64,000 bases of DNA from Pyrocephalus nanus (Eukaryota > Chordata > Aves > Passeriformes > Tyrannidae), in assembly GCA_038380795.1 (NCBI GenBank), contig CM076260.1, forward strand, positions 8,820,033-8,884,032, given 5' to 3'. Numbering within the stretch: the first letter of the stretch is position 1; each line of letters opens with the position of its first letter. Below the pieces are notes generated by a model that ran no database searches, had not been told where the DNA came from, and saw nothing but the letters and a program-made list of their open reading frames with translations. The translations under genes and the position numbers were made by a program. Shown here piece by piece: positions 47,849-61,871 of this stretch.

Positions 47849-50800
47849 AAGAGCATGACAACTTTGTCTTGCATGCCATGGTTTCTGATCCCTATATTGG
47901 GAATGTGTGTTCAACAGTTTTACCTTTTCATTAACAATTATGCAACAATGGATTTTTTTTCCTCATGATTGACAACTGAGCACTTTCCCAATCTATTGAA
48001 GAGAACTACAATTATAATTCAGCAAAGAAAAAGTGATGATGTTTTAATGATGCTTCTTAAAGATCGTTTGATCTACTGACTTAACAATGGGTGCCAATAT
48101 TGAAAGAATACTTAAGAAGTATTTCCGTGAGTATGCACTCAAGTAAAATAATTGAATTCTCCATATTAGTTTTTTGCTTCCTTTGTGTTTGTCTTTTGTG
48201 AATATTCTATAAAGTGAATTTAATGGCAGAATGTATGTGATAATAGTCAGTTTTAAGCAAATATTGGAGAATATTCTGAGACTATAAATACTGAAATTGG
48301 AGATGTAAATATTAGCATTGTATTTGGAATATTTTCAATTAATTTGGTGTTGGCACTCATCTGAATTTTTTTTTTTTCACCAAAACTTCATAATTTGTAT
48401 TACACTCTGGATGAGTAAAAGCTATTTCTCTCGGTCTTCGACAACATGATAGTAGTATGGTTGTACTTTTCTACAGAAACAGATGCTGTTGCATCAAAAT
48501 ATTATCTAAATTGGTGATACCAATATGTGGTCTAGGAACTGTGGCATTAATAGCCTGGACTCTGCTGTCTTTCAGCATACTGTGCAACTGTGTATGCAGC
48601 CAGCCAACTCCACCCTGCTCTGTAAGGTCACAAAAGTCTACAGAGTGATCAGAGGCACAGTTGCACTTTTCAGGACTAACACAGAACAACAGTGCTAGCC
48701 ATTTTTAAGGCTGCTTTGGAAATCCGTGAGTACCTGGAATCTGTGAACTTTAAGGATGATACAAGGCCATGGGAATTACTGTACTATAGCAAATATTGTC
48801 TAGGTAGCCAGATATTATATAATTCTGACAGCAAGCCAATATCAAATACTTCGGATAAACAGAATGAGGAACCCTCCTATGGACAATTATAATTTGGCCA
48901 GTCTAAAACTCTTTCACTTAGTGGTTTTCTCATATTCTGAAATGTTTGCCATAATCAGAGGTGACCATTCCAAAATGGTCAGAGTTAAGAAATCTTTTTT
49001 TTTCCTCTTCTGATAGTTCAGACTTTTACTAGTCTCAAGAAATTTGTGGATTACAATAAAAAGAAAGTAAAACAAGAAAAAAATTGTGTTGGAAGTGTAA
49101 GCCCCCTCTTCATTATTTTCACTGGAGGGAGTGTTGCAGGAAATAGAGAAGAATAAACCCCAAATTTTCAGGCAATTTTCAGATTTCCTGATGCAAATAT
49201 TTAAAAATTACTGACCAAGATAAAATTTAGAATTAAATTAAAAATTTGTTTCTTTCAAAATTTTATATTTCAAACTATTAAAAATCTGCAAGTACTATTT
49301 GAAGTTGATTTTTAATTGATTCTTCTCTTTAAAAAAATATTTTTCAGACTAAAAGCTTTAGTTTTTCTTTATCACTCATCTCCTGTTTAGTTTAAAGGGA
49401 CATGGTCTTCATACTCTACATAAATTTTCTTGCTACTTTTTTCATCAAATCATTCTCACCCCAGAGTCATATGAGGAATTTGTTTCACATCATTAAGCAA
49501 TCTAAAATATAGGTGAATACTTTTGCTGAGTTCAGGTTAAATGTCTCCACAGGGTGAGTAAGATACGTTGACAGAGCACAGATTTTCCATGGAGCTTCTA
49601 GAAATAGTTTTCAGAAGCTGTTTGAATCATAACATTGAATGGGAATAACTGGATATGTGGTTCGTAGGGGAAAGCTTGAGTCAGTTTGTCTCCTGTAATT
49701 CCCTCATTTCTTGTTTTAAGTTTTGTCGGGGTGGTTTGTACTTTGAAGGATCTATTGTCTGGTCTTTAAGAATGTATTTGGATGTTTGTAGTTCTGGGGG
49801 TTTCTTGTCAGGATCTACTGCTCTATCACCTTCTGGGTTTAATGTATCCAATTGCCAATATATGTCTTCCAAGTGTCCTTTATAATGTATAACAGCAGCA
49901 AGTGTTAATTATGTCCCAAACAGCTCCTATATGCAGAGTTTATGGAGTTAAAAAGAGAGAACGTAAAGGTACTCACAGTATTATATTAATTAGTAGGACA
50001 GCAAGAAGATCATATGCTTTAAAAATCATACATATGTTCCTTGGCTATTTGCTCTCCTTAGTGCAAGTTTTCTATTAAAGCTGAATTTGTAATTTTTTCA
50101 ATTTGTTAGTGACAGTTGGCAAGACTGTTGTTCCTCCTGTCTGAAGACTGCCAACCTAGCTACTCAGGGAGAAGTAAGGACTACTCTCAGTGCTCTTGAA
50201 GGGGTGGGGCTGAATTCCCTTTACCACATACTTATTATAGAGAGAAATGTACTACTTATTCCTCAAATTAATAAATTCCTTCCCTTTTTCTTCTGGTTTA
50301 TTGTCTCTGTGCAGTAAAAACTAGTAAGATTTATTGAATAGGAACAACTTTGAAAGCTGTCCTTCCCCTCTATAACCATCAGCACTACAGAAACCTTCCT
50401 CTTTCCAACCCTTTCTCCTATAAAAGCCTGGTTACAGGGACAGGTATTATGTAAAACCCTGAAGAATGATCAGCAAACTCACTTCTGCATGTAATGATAC
50501 TCCACTTAAATTTCACAGCTCCCACTTAGAGTTTTTTCTTGGAAGTGTTATTTAAGCATCTGTCATGATTTTTTATTTCTACTGAGACAAAACAGACAAT
50601 GGTGATCTGTCAGTCAGGGTCTAAGGTAAACAGGGAATAGTTCAAACTACAAGAAACATTTGCATCCACGTGGATGAAAACAGGAGAACAATATTATTTT
50701 CCCCAACATCTCATCTAGCCAAGAATCCACTTGCTCAGTGATTAGTACAGTTATCATCAAGCATAAAGGTGTATTAGGGATAGCTACTATTTAGTAATTT

Positions 50801-52479
50801 TGGGGGGTGATGACGATCCACTTGCCACTGATTGCACAATACCAATAAAGCAGTGCTGGAATTTGTTCAGCTACCCTTAGATAAATTGTCATATCCTAAT
50901 TTTGTCCATCCTCTTCTATCCTCTGAAATTAGGGATATGGGAAACAAATATAAACAAACTGCCTTTTAGCTGCTGTTCTTGAGCCACATGAATTCTTGTA
51001 CACATCTGAGAAATTGTGCTGCATCTCAGAACAAAGCTCTGCCAGGAGCCTTTCCAGTAATTTACCAGAATGGATAACTGAATGCATTGCCTATTCATGG
51101 GCCTGATTTATTCGCCTGCTATTGTCCTACTCTATAATAACAAATACATATATGTAGATAAATACACACATATGTACACATATGCACAAATGTACACTTA
51201 TGCACATACTGTATAAGAACTGTGTAAGAATAGTCTGTAACAGACTTGCAAAACTCAGCCTCAAGCTCCATGTTATGGTATCTTCACTGCCTAAATTAAA
51301 GGCAGTGCAAATATGCTGATACATGCTGCAATCACACATCTTCTTACAGTGCAGACATACCGTAATAATGAGTGTCAGTTAAGGTCTTGGTTCAGCTCTA
51401 ATCATTTTGCACTGCTCTGTAGTACAGAGAATGCATTTCATCTGCAAGGGGGGAGTGCTCCCAGCAGAGGGAAATTCTCTTCTTGCATAAAGTCAGCACA
51501 GCTGATTCCCATAAATACCTTGTCAACCCTGTGGGATGGACATACACAGGATGAATAACAGAGCAGAAAGGCAGTCTTTCACCAGTCTCATAAAAATGCT
51601 GTAAGACAGAAGAGCCCTCAAACTATTTCAAATGAGGTCATAGTATTACTGGCTTTCCTATCTTCCTTTCTGAGTACAGGCCCTGTTTAATTGTACAGTC
51701 TTTGAAACTGAAGTTAAACCAAGCAAACTCTTCTGTATTAAACCATTTGTCTGTGGAGTAGAAATTGAAGGTGGATGCATGGCTTCTATCTTTTGTAGAA
51801 GGGAAAAAGAAAAGACTGAATGTTTATGTATAAAAGTATCAGAGTCAGTATGGATCTCCAATTTTGATGCAGAAATAAAGTAAAATACGGGAGAAAATGC
51901 TGAGAGAGCTGAGGGTGCACTGCTTCGATCAGAACAACCCTATGTCACTTTTATGATGCAGACATTTTTCTTGAACATTCAAATTAGTTGTTATATGAAC
52001 ATAAAAGGGAGTTAATTCAGGTTTTCTGTGTATTTCTGTCTTATATCCACTCATCTATTCACCACAGAGTTTTACTACTTTGACTCTATTGCCCAGATGC
52101 CCATTCAGATGTTCCTTCCACCCTCATCCACATCTTTAACCTCCACCTCTTCCTTCTGCACTGTCCTTTCATTCATGTTTCCTTGAACTGCTGCCAGTGA
52201 AGGATATGACATACACAAGGTTCTTCTGAGTGGTTTACTGGCTGGCCAGCCAGCCAGGATTAACAGGCCAACCAAAAGGATGGTGATCTCTTCCTGAATA
52301 TTTTCTGGTAGTGGGGCTCTAACTTGGACCTTTCCTCTTGGCCAAGCTTCTGATTCTGCTGAATGTGTAAGAATTTTATTATCCTCCAGGGCTCCTGTGG
52401 TAAATGTTGAATCTGGCTAATGGATTCAGAAGATATTAGTGGGGCACAGTAGATAACAGATAGTGTGGTTGTGTAAGAT
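47849..52479. other. Unique non-coding sequence
   Basis: No recognised gene or transposon. An imperfect ACATAT/ACACAT-rich simple repeat lies at 51145-51209. The tri-frame overlap at 48457-48892 is unsupported. Confidence 0.58.
51145..51209. repeat. Imperfect (ACATAT/TGCACA)n simple repeat
   Basis: TACATATATGTAGATAAATA, then CACACATATGTACACATATG and CACAAATGTACACTTATGCA. Alternating purine-pyrimidine sequence. Confidence 0.8.
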
Positions 52480-52498
52480 TCGTTTCCTCAGGAAACGA
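52480..52498. repeat. Perfect 9-bp inverted repeat
   Basis: TCGTTTCCT and AGGAAACGA around a single C, giving a near-palindrome of 19 bases with a CpG in each arm. It could be a protein-binding dyad or chance. Confidence 0.75.
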
Positions 52499-55400
52499 GG
52501 GTAAACATGGATTTGCATTTTGTACATTACATTCACAAGTCAGCAAGATAGACCTTACTATATAACATCAGACTAATTGTCTGTTTTGTCTAGTATCCAG
52601 TGGCAGTACTATTTGCTTCAGATGATGTTGCAAGAAATACTGTAGTAAGCAATTAGGGATTAACCTCTCCATAACAGAAGTTTCTTAATTCCCATCAGTT
52701 AGTGATTAGCTTATGCTCTGAAGCATGAAGGTTTATATCCCTTATGAATTTTTGTTTAATCTAGTATAATTGCAGATGTTCTTGTTATCCATATAGCTGC
52801 TTATCCTGCTTTGTTTCTTTTTTTTCTTCTTTTGATCCTACTGTGTTCTTGGCCTCAGTGATATCCCATGGTAATAAATATTATGGAAGTAAAATCCCTA
52901 TCCCCAGCATTGTCCCTTATTCTAGAATATAATTACAGGGAAGTATATAGAAAATTGGGAAGTTTTGCAAATGGGAATATAGATATTGTTTTCTAAGCAG
53001 AACTATGTGAACTCATTGAATATGTAAATATTGAAATACTAGATTGTTCTCTTTACTACAGAGGATAGGATTTATCCTGCCTAACATCACCTGATAAGTG
53101 TCTATATCACATGAGTATATCACCTCAGACTGTGTTTTGTAGTGAAAAATGTAATTTGGGGAGCAACATATCTGAACTATGATGGATGTCCATAGTAAGA
53201 AGAGATGAAACGCACTGTCAAAGTACCACTTTCCCTCTGTTCACTATGATATTAATTTTGAAAACTATATTAGGTGTGGAAATTGATAACAGAGACATCT
53301 GGTTTTACTCAAATTAATACTTCTCCTTATGAATGTTTAAATTCTCAAAATTCAGTGCAGGAGCTTGGATACTTCCAGAGATTCATTTTGCCTAATAAAG
53401 TCTGGCTCTGTAGGAACCTGTCTTTGCTGACTACATGCAGAGCATAGCAGAAATTGATTCCTAACTTCATGAAAGTCATCACAGAGATTTTTGCCTTGTC
53501 CAGTCATTTTCTGTATTTCTCAATTCATATTTTACATATGCATGTGTGCATTCCTCATGGTAAATGTAAAGGGAGTATTTTCCTCAGTTGTTCACTTATG
53601 CTGGGCTGTTTGTGGAGTCAAGGTGACTTAGAGATGTTCTGCCTTCAATTTGCTGTAGCAAGAAAGCCAGGTAAGTAAAGGTTAGGAGTAAGACACCCTT
53701 ATTTCAAACCTCAACAGGCAACATGATAGAAGAATGATATGGTAGAAGACTGGTCACCGTATCAGTAACTTTCTAACCACTCTTCCTTCCCCTGGATAAA
53801 ATGAAATGAGGATGACAGTGCAATAGTATCTCTGGCTTTGAAATTCTAGTAAGAAGACTTTGAGAAATAAAGTGAAGCCCTGTCATCACAAGTGCCTCAA
53901 TTCCCTTTTACCATCCCACCTTTTGCTCTTTTTGCCATCTGAGACACACACTCCACTTTCAGTCCTTAATTAGAGAGTGTGAAAGTGTAACCTTATGCAT
54001 ATCTATATGTTTGAGCATCTTTGAAGTTCACAAGTAAAGGATGCCAGGAAGAAAGCTTTCCCAGTTTGAACAACAGTAAAAGAAAGACCCTTAAACTCAT
54101 TAATTAAGGGTTGTGATTTAGTAAAAAAACAAAAAGCAATAAACTCACCAAAATTAACCCCAAACAACAATCTAAGAAATACACAAGGAAAAAAAAAAAG
54201 CACCATAAAAATAGAGGGAAAAAAATTTAATATTTTTCTAACTGTTTACTCATCCTAGTAAGTTCACTAAAGCATCTGATGATGGATAGAAGCCAGGAAG
54301 GAAGATGTGGAAGATAATCTTCTAGTGCTTGGAACCACTAGACCAACTCAACTGCTCCAGCTAATAACTCCCAGGGAGCCACTGAGGCTCCTATTTGGTC
54401 CTTAACTACCCAGGGATTTCAACTGAAAATTAGAAATACAAATGGGGGTTAGATCAGCAAATACCTTTGCAGTTTTGGGCTGCAAATGTTAACCCAACCA
54501 CTGTGCTTAGACCCAAGGAAACCTAAGCCATCAGTTTTGACTTGCTGTCACAAGCTGTCAGTCTACTCAACTCACATCTGTCCTACAGCATCTAAGAACA
54601 TATAAATACGTAGGAGTATATATTGTAATACCATTTAATTGGTTTGATCCTGACTTATTTTGCTGTCACTGAGCAACAAGGAACCAGGGTTATTACAAAT
54701 CTAGAAAGACATCAACAGGTGAAACTGGAAGCCTGACTGGCCACTGATCAATAATGCTGGGTCTCACAGTGCATAGGGAAGATAGGGGAGAACTTGGACC
54801 ACAGTTTTGTTCATTTTAGTTGTGTCTCTAAAAATGAGAGCTAAAATGACTATTAAAAGTACCAAGTTTTTCAAGCTGGTTTGTTTCTTTTTCCAAGGAA
54901 TCAAAGTCATGATCCTGAGGATGGATTTGTAGGAGTGGCTCAGTGAGGGTAGATCTTTGTTTAAATGGATTTGCTGGAAGATTGCTTGGATTAAGTATGA
55001 CTTGTTCTATTTTCAGTCAAAGAAAATAGATGTTATTTTACAGAAACATTTAATAAAGGTTTTCTGCAAAATAGTCAGTGGTGTTATATTAGATCTCTGT
55101 TACAGTATTAGTAATGAAAAATGGCAACCTGAAAAATAAGGTGAAATCCAGTTGTTTTTATTTAGAGAAATAATTTTGATTTCCCAGAAAATAATAAGCT
55201 CATCACTATATGTTACTTCGCATTTACTTCTGAAAATGCAAAACAGCAATATCGTCTGTGTCTGCTTAATTCTGTTTGGCAATAAAAATATAAATTTGCT
55301 ATTGTTTATTAGACATTTTCAGGGAAGTCAACTAACTTATCTTAGATTTGAATTTCAAATACAACCTTTTTAAAAAACATAGGCAGAGATATTAATCTGA

Positions 55401-56011
55401 AATATTGATAAGAAATTTACATTTGAGAATATCTAATTGTAGTCACAGTTCTCACATTAACAGTCACTTGCTGTTTGCATTTTGGAATTAAAATCACAAT
55501 GAGCTGACACTCTCAGGTGTATTTCAGCATATGTCATTTTTGCATATGAAAGAAAAAATGCATAGAGGTATCTGAAAGCAAAACAAAACAAAGCAAAACA
55601 GTATCTTTATTTTAGAAATACCTTTCATTGTTCACAGGAGTAACAGCTTCTTGATCACAGAGCATTTAGACACTTGAATTAGAGCAATTACAGCTAACTT
55701 TTAAATTATACCTAATTCAAGCAGCATATCATAGTTTCATACATCTTTAAGCTTTATTGCAAAAACATATGAAAAAGATTCTTTTAAAATCACTCAATTA
55801 AATAACATTTGGGTGGTGGAAGAAGAGGCGGAGGAAGAAGAAATACAGAGTATTATATTCCCATATGAAGTAGATCATATTTTTGACTTAAATACATGGT
55901 GAGAAGTTGTAGAGAAGACAAAGTAAGACCTTTTTAAGAAGTGCATTGTGGTGGGATGAGAAACAACAAACAATTTCGTTCAAGAAAATTTCTGGTTAGA
56001 CCATAGGAAGA
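52499..56011. other. Unique non-coding sequence
   Basis: No gene was recognised. A short (CAAAA)n patch is at about 55579-55601. Frames at 53454-55373 are short and unsupported. Confidence 0.58.
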
Positions 56012-56046
56012 TTTTTTTTATTATTATTATTTTTTTTTTTTTTTTT
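56012..56046. repeat. T-rich tract with (TTA)n core
   Basis: T8, then ATTATTATTAT, then T16. Low-complexity repeat shortly before a CR1 3' end. Confidence 0.85.
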
Positions 56047-56162
56047 CCCACAATGAAGTGGGTCAAAAGAGTAAAATATAGCCCAGGAAAATTGTGGAGT
56101 ATCCATCCATAGCTAAGCAAGAGCTGGAGAGACCTGATTTAGCTTCAAATTTGGATCTGCCT

Positions 56163-56238
56163 TTGATGTTGGTCCTGCTTTCAGCAGGAAGGTGGATCAC
56201 ACGACCCCTGAAATCAGTTTCCATCTAAATTATTCTGA
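56163..56238 (+). mobile_element. CR1 LINE 3'-terminal fragment, sense
   Basis: GATGTTGGTCCTGCTTTCAG, CAGGAAGGTGGATCACACGA, CCCCTGAAATCAGTTTCCAT and CTAAATTATTCTGAG match the extreme 3' end of avian CR1 in sense orientation (GGTCCTGCTTTGAGCAGG...GACC...TTCTATGA). Only about 75 bp remain, and the terminal repeats have decayed. Confidence 0.78.
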
Positions 56239-59200
56239 GTTTCTCAAGTAAATGTAGCCTGAAAATCAAAATAAAAAATTGGAAGAGAACTAAATGTTAA
56301 TTGGAGTTCAAATGAGTGGTATGGGATGTGTGATGTAAATTAACACCATGTGAAAAGGGGCAGTGTTCTTTTCAGTCTTACCCTCATGCTTGACTTATTG
56401 CAATACTGTTTTTCAGGTGTGCAGCTTTCAGTTATATGGGAAAATTCCTGAAGTGTAGCAGTCAGAACATGTATATTGGGTAACAAGACAGGGATAAATT
56501 TGCTCTACAACTCCCCTTTCCTTCTACAGTGCTAAACCCCATGATGCCTCAAGGTTTCACTCTCTAGACCACAGAGATAACCTACTAAGTTTTGTGAACA
56601 AAGGGTCCATATTTTAAATACTTCTTCAGCAAAGAACTTCCAAGTGCAACACAAGATCTTGTGCAAGGTGTATTTATCAGGGTTATGAATACAGTAGGTA
56701 GGAAAATGGTGTTGGGGACAGTCAACATTGGCTCAACCAGGATGAGTTGGGCATATATTTAGGTTAAATTGTATATGCAAATATTTTGATAAATTTGAAT
56801 AATACTCTTTATATTTGCCTAATAAACCTAGAATTATTTTGTTCATGGTGGGTATAAATTGAGTAAATCCACTGCTTAGTGGTAGGAGAATTTTTTCCTC
56901 TTCAGAAGCTGCAGACAGACAATGATTGCAGATATTTTTATGAAATCCATCTGAAAAAAATATCTGGATATGGAAGGGGAAAAGTCATGACTGAACATGA
57001 TTGTTTAAGTTTAGTTATGATGCTTTTAGCTTGAACCATAAATTTACAGGAGTGGACAAAACAATCCAAGTAAATGAAAGAGTCAGATCTATTACGTTCA
57101 CTTCACTATACACCTGAAATGCCAGTGTATTTTATTCAGCATTTCATATCTTATGATGCATCTCTTCAGAGCCACTATATGAATTTTTTTTATGATGCAG
57201 GCTAATGATTATTTTGACAAATGACTTGACATTATTTTCTTCCTTCTTTGAAGTATCAGGTTCTAGAATTCTGAGGAGGAAAAAGATGTGCTGTTCTCAG
57301 TGAATGATAATGGGAGATGGATGGCTAAATATTTATTGAATATACATTATTGTGAATATTTATCATGGATTGTGTTGAGAAACCTGTTTAATGAACTGTA
57401 TTTCCTAGATAACTTTTGAAACATTTTAAGAAATATGATCCCTTCTATTTATTTTGGAATCCTAATATATCATGGTTTCCTCATATATTTTGTAGACTAA
57501 CTACTCTTACTGAAATATATTAAGGAATCATCAATTATTGCCTTAGACTTCTGAGGCAATATAGATGCTAGTGTTCAGCTGAACATTTTGTGATTATCAG
57601 ATTGTCATCTTCCATTTTTTTTCTAAGTACAAGAGAATGGCCAAAAGACGCATGTAGATATTTACAGAGGTATAGCAGAAAAACTCTTTAATAGTGTTTT
57701 CATGCCTCAACAAAGAACTGGTTGTATACTGGTAGCATTCCAGATATTTATTCAACTCTACATTTGGCAACTGCTTCACTTTTATAAATCCTCTCTGTCT
57801 CATCATCATGCCTGTTTTTTCTCATAACATGAATTGCATAACATGTGTAGGAAGTGCTTCTCAGAGATATTTGGTAGTGAAGAAATCCCCCATAGCAAAA
57901 AAAGATCTTGGCAATACAAGTTAACAGGAATACTATGTGAAAAATATTGATTTTGCCCATTCAACTGATAAAAAAATTGCTGGATGAAGTGGCAATCAGC
58001 ACTGTCACCCTTAAGTACTCAGCTCAAGGAGAGGAACTCATCAGGGTGATGCACATTCTCTCTGTACATGGACAAAGGCTTATTCGGTGTCTCTTCTGAG
58101 ATTAGCAACACCCACCATTCTGAACAGTAGGAAATGTATGGCATTAAGAAATGTGAAGGATAATGGATCAAAGGATACCAGAAACCCTTCCTCTTGCCTT
58201 TTGGAAGTTCTGAGTTGAGTGCTACCAAAAAACTGGAAAATTAGGTGATTGGACAGCAGGTCAGAGATTCCTCCTAAGGAGGATGTGGTAGCAGCGATTT
58301 TTGCTTTTGAACCACAATTTAGATTAGGCTCTCATCCTGGAAGGCTTTGAATCTACATGATAAATAAACACATTAGCCACCTGGCTGTGGGGTATTACAG
58401 GAGAATCTATTTTCATTCCTCCCATTAACTGGCCCCCCTGTGCAGACAGGAATGCAAATCGTGGGGTCAAAGAGAGAACAAGAAGTATATCTCCAATCTT
58501 TTGTTAATTCATTGAGCTGAGGATGAAGAGTCCTAGGCCTTTTATACATTTCACACCAAAACAGCAATAAAAAATGAGACATCTCCCTCTCTCCTGCCAA
58601 ATGTTGTTTCAGAAATGGCTAAAAACCAGATAAAATACTTATTAGAGAGAGTGCCTAGTGGATCAGAATAAGTAAATGTGCTTCTGGTTAGATATCAAAC
58701 TACAAGAAGATCAATGGAAGACTATAGTTCAGTAATTATTTTTTCTTTTTGAATCCACATTCTGTTAGCTGATCCATGCATGAAGCTAAAGTAGCAGCTC
58801 TGCAAAGAACGACAGATGCATATCAAGAATTTGTAATGTAATCTACGAAATTCACTCACAGCAGGATATGATTTACCAGGAGTCTATTGATTGGGGAATA
58901 AATGTTTTTTTACATTTAATAGAATATATTTCAATAATGCTGGAGCTCCAACTCCTGGGTTTTGAAGGATCCTATTTTATCCAATATATAAAAGTCCTGT
59001 GATATTATTGCATCATGCATACTACCCAGAAAACCTATCAAAGTTTCCTTAGAGCTGTTACATTGCCTATTTTGCTTGTAGTTTGAGTCAAATACAGTTA
59101 TGGGCTGGCACTTTTTAATTCTTTGAGAACTGCTGTTTTGGGAACAGAAGCTTCAGTGCTTTAGCCACCATAGATCTATAGATTAATTTGCCAATTAACA

Positions 59201-59507
59201 CTATGTAAGGACTTGTATAAAAGTGCTGTCCTTTTCACAGAGATCATCCAGCAGGAACACAGGACACACCATGCCTTGCTGAAATTAGAGAGCCATGTCA
59301 GAAAGGTGTTGTGTTAAAAGGAAATAAGAATTTGTCTTGGAGCTCACTAATGAATTCTTCCTTCAGTATGCCGACCCATTTCATACGCTTCTTGCAATTC
59401 TTTTCTTTTTTTCTCTTTCAAGTAAGGCAATATTCTTCTCCTTAGACAGTCCAAGGTTAACAGTATTCCTTATAGTCCCATAATATTTTGCTGATTGGTT
59501 ATATACC
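56239..59507. other. Unique non-coding sequence
   Basis: More than 3 kb without a recognisable gene or repeat. Minus-strand frames at 57597-58600 are under 80 codons and unsupported. Confidence 0.58.
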
Positions 59508-59646
59508 ACTCATTTTTTTTCCACAAAAAAACCTTCAATTAACCCCCCAGTGATTGGGAGGTGGAATTTCCAGATTAGTGTTGGAGAATTCCACCTCCTA
59601 TCACCAGGGGTTTAATTGAAAACTTTTCTGAGAAAAATTAATTGGT
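59508..59646. repeat. Long inverted repeat (MITE-like or pre-miRNA-like hairpin)
   Basis: The core arms are TTCAATTAACCCCCCAGTGA...GGAGGTGGAATT (59534-59569) and AATTCCACCTCC...TCACCAGGGGTTTAATTGAA (59587-59620). By eye about 30 of 36 positions pair, with one 1-bp gap and a loop of roughly 15-17 nt. Weaker pairing continues outward, with CATTTTTTTTCCACAAAAAA on the left against TTTTCTGAGAAAAATTAATTG on the right, giving a stem near 60 bp. No open frame. It may be a short palindromic DNA-transposon relic or an RNA hairpin. Confidence 0.85.
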
Positions 59647-61774
59647 GCAAAAATATCAGTAAAATAACCTAAAATTCAAGAGACTCTGTTAATTTTGGTC
59701 TATTTAAAGGGAAGACAAAAAAAAAAAAAAAAAAGATTAAGTAGGAACATTGAACAAGGAATAAACAACATTATTACAGCAACATCAAGATTAAATGAAA
59801 ACTTGCAAAATGGCCCTGCAAAGACACAAAATGCAGGAAAACTTACCTTTAATTTAAGTTACAATATACTAAAAGCAAGCAAGAGAAATTAGCTTATTTT
59901 AGAACCTATTTCACAATCAGGTTATTTGCTTCAGATTCAGAGACATAAATCACATTTTAATAATCTCTCTCCCAGTATGAAGGCTCTATACAATCTGATA
60001 TGTAGATTTTTTTAAAGTAGGTGCTTTCTTTGCATAGCAAGAAGCTGTAATAAATTAAATGGAGCCCAGGAAATCTTATAATGTAGCTGTGTAAAGAAAG
60101 AAAAGGTGCAATTTAAATCCACTATTTGGAAATATATAATATATCCTTGCTAATAATGAGGAACATCCAATGTGAATGAATGCATCTGTGTGCAATAAAC
60201 CTGTCTGAAAATGGTATCTTTAATATTGCTCAAATACATTTTTTTGCATTAAGGATAACAGACTTTGACCTGTAAATTATGAAAAAGATTAAGATATGCA
60301 TCAGCAGAGAGATTTATGTCTAGTGTTGACAAATTATTCATTAAAGTTTTATGTAACAGGCCCGGAGAGAGTATTAAATAAGATTATTATGGCAGTTTTT
60401 ATAAGTGTATTCATCTTGACTAAGAAGAGGTCATGATAAAGTTTAGGACTGTTTACTTACAAAGCTTCTTTAATTAGGAAAAAATAGAAATAAATGTTCT
60501 CTATTTGGCATCTTTCACTGATTTTATCTTTATTACTTCTCTCTCCCAATATTGTGAAAGATCAACATCAATAAAAGTAAATCTATTACATGCAATTTGA
60601 CAAATAATTTGCTTAATGATTTCTAAATATAGAGAAAGATATAAAATTTCCTTCTGAAATTAACAACACTTTTTTCCTTGTGAAAATAAGCGGAGATATC
60701 TTTGTATCTGGAGTGATCATTAGTAAATAAACAAGGTAATTATCTCTGAAAGGAGCTAGTTTCAGTGAAAAACAACTATGTATTCCTACTGTGAAACACA
60801 GCACTTTGTGTTATACTGTGCCATATATTATACTTTTCTGCTGTCAGGTGAAAATTCAACCAATGGCTATTTGATTACTTTGGAAACATTTGAATTGATT
60901 TTTATTACCTGATCGTGTATATCTATAAGGAAGATATATGACCGCTCTTCTTGGAAGAACTGAACAACTTCTCTCTCTCTTTTGGTAGAATATGTAACAG
61001 AGGGAGGTAGAAGAGAGGGAAATACATTCCCAGAGGAAAAATTCTACTGATTTTCATGGAAAAGACAACATTATTTTTAAAGATATTTTTTCTCAATTAA
61101 TTTGGCACCTTGCAAGGGTTCAGAGGAACAATAGCTTCTTTACTAATCACTGAATACCTCAAAATTCTTTGCAAATAGAAAATTTTGCAGGAGTTTATTT
61201 ATGGTAATTTATTTATTTACAGTGCTTAGTGTGCATATGAACTGTAAAAAATCAGGACTTTGTCTTTTTCTGAATGCTGATCATCTTAACTGAGACTTCC
61301 ACCCAGTAGCAGTCTCCTTGTTGATTCAAGCTTAGGACAAACCTGTTTGAATATAAAGTATGGAAGACAAGACTTATGAGCATACCCAAAGAATAACACC
61401 CCTGAGTTGCACTCTCTTTTTTCTTCTTTGGCTTTTGCCCAGCAAGGCACATACTTTATTACCTGTACACATTTAGTGCAAAACCCACAAATGGAATAAT
61501 AAAATATCTTCTGAAAGATTCCAGTGGGAAGGATGAATCTCCTCTGTATGCAGAACTGTTTTCCAGCTGCATCATGGATTTCATTCTACTGCATAACCAG
61601 CCTGTACAGACACTTGAACAATTGCTCATATGTGTTTTCATACAAAAACTGGTACAATGTGATTCAGACTAAGCTGTTTTGAGTGGTTCCATAACTGATT
61701 GAATGATTTCAATAAAAGATTCAATAAAAGAGTGGCTACAGATCTTCTGACTGGTTTTGGTTCAAGGGTAGGTG
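59647..61774. other. Unique non-coding sequence
   Basis: Includes an A18 run (59717-59734). 59990-60480 is AT-rich, repeat-free and dense in TAAT-type words; it is discussed as a possible conserved non-coding element. No gene was seen. Confidence 0.55.
59717..59734. repeat. Poly-A run (18 A)
   Basis: Eighteen A bases following GGGAAGAC. Lies about 70 bp right of the long inverted repeat. Confidence 0.88.
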
Positions 61775-61871
61775 CTTTGTGTTTTGTTTTGTTGATTTTG
61801 TTTTATTTTGTTTTGTTTTGTTGTGGGTTTTTTGTTTGGTTGGTTTTTTGTTTTGTTTTGTTTTTTTTTTT
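61775..61871. repeat. (GTTTT)n simple repeat
   Basis: GTGTTTTGTTTTGTTGATTT, TTTTGTTTTGTTTTGTTG and a final TTTTGTTTTGTTTT run of T. Imperfect pentamer array that produces Phe/Val/Cys-rich chance frames on the plus strand. Confidence 0.9.
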
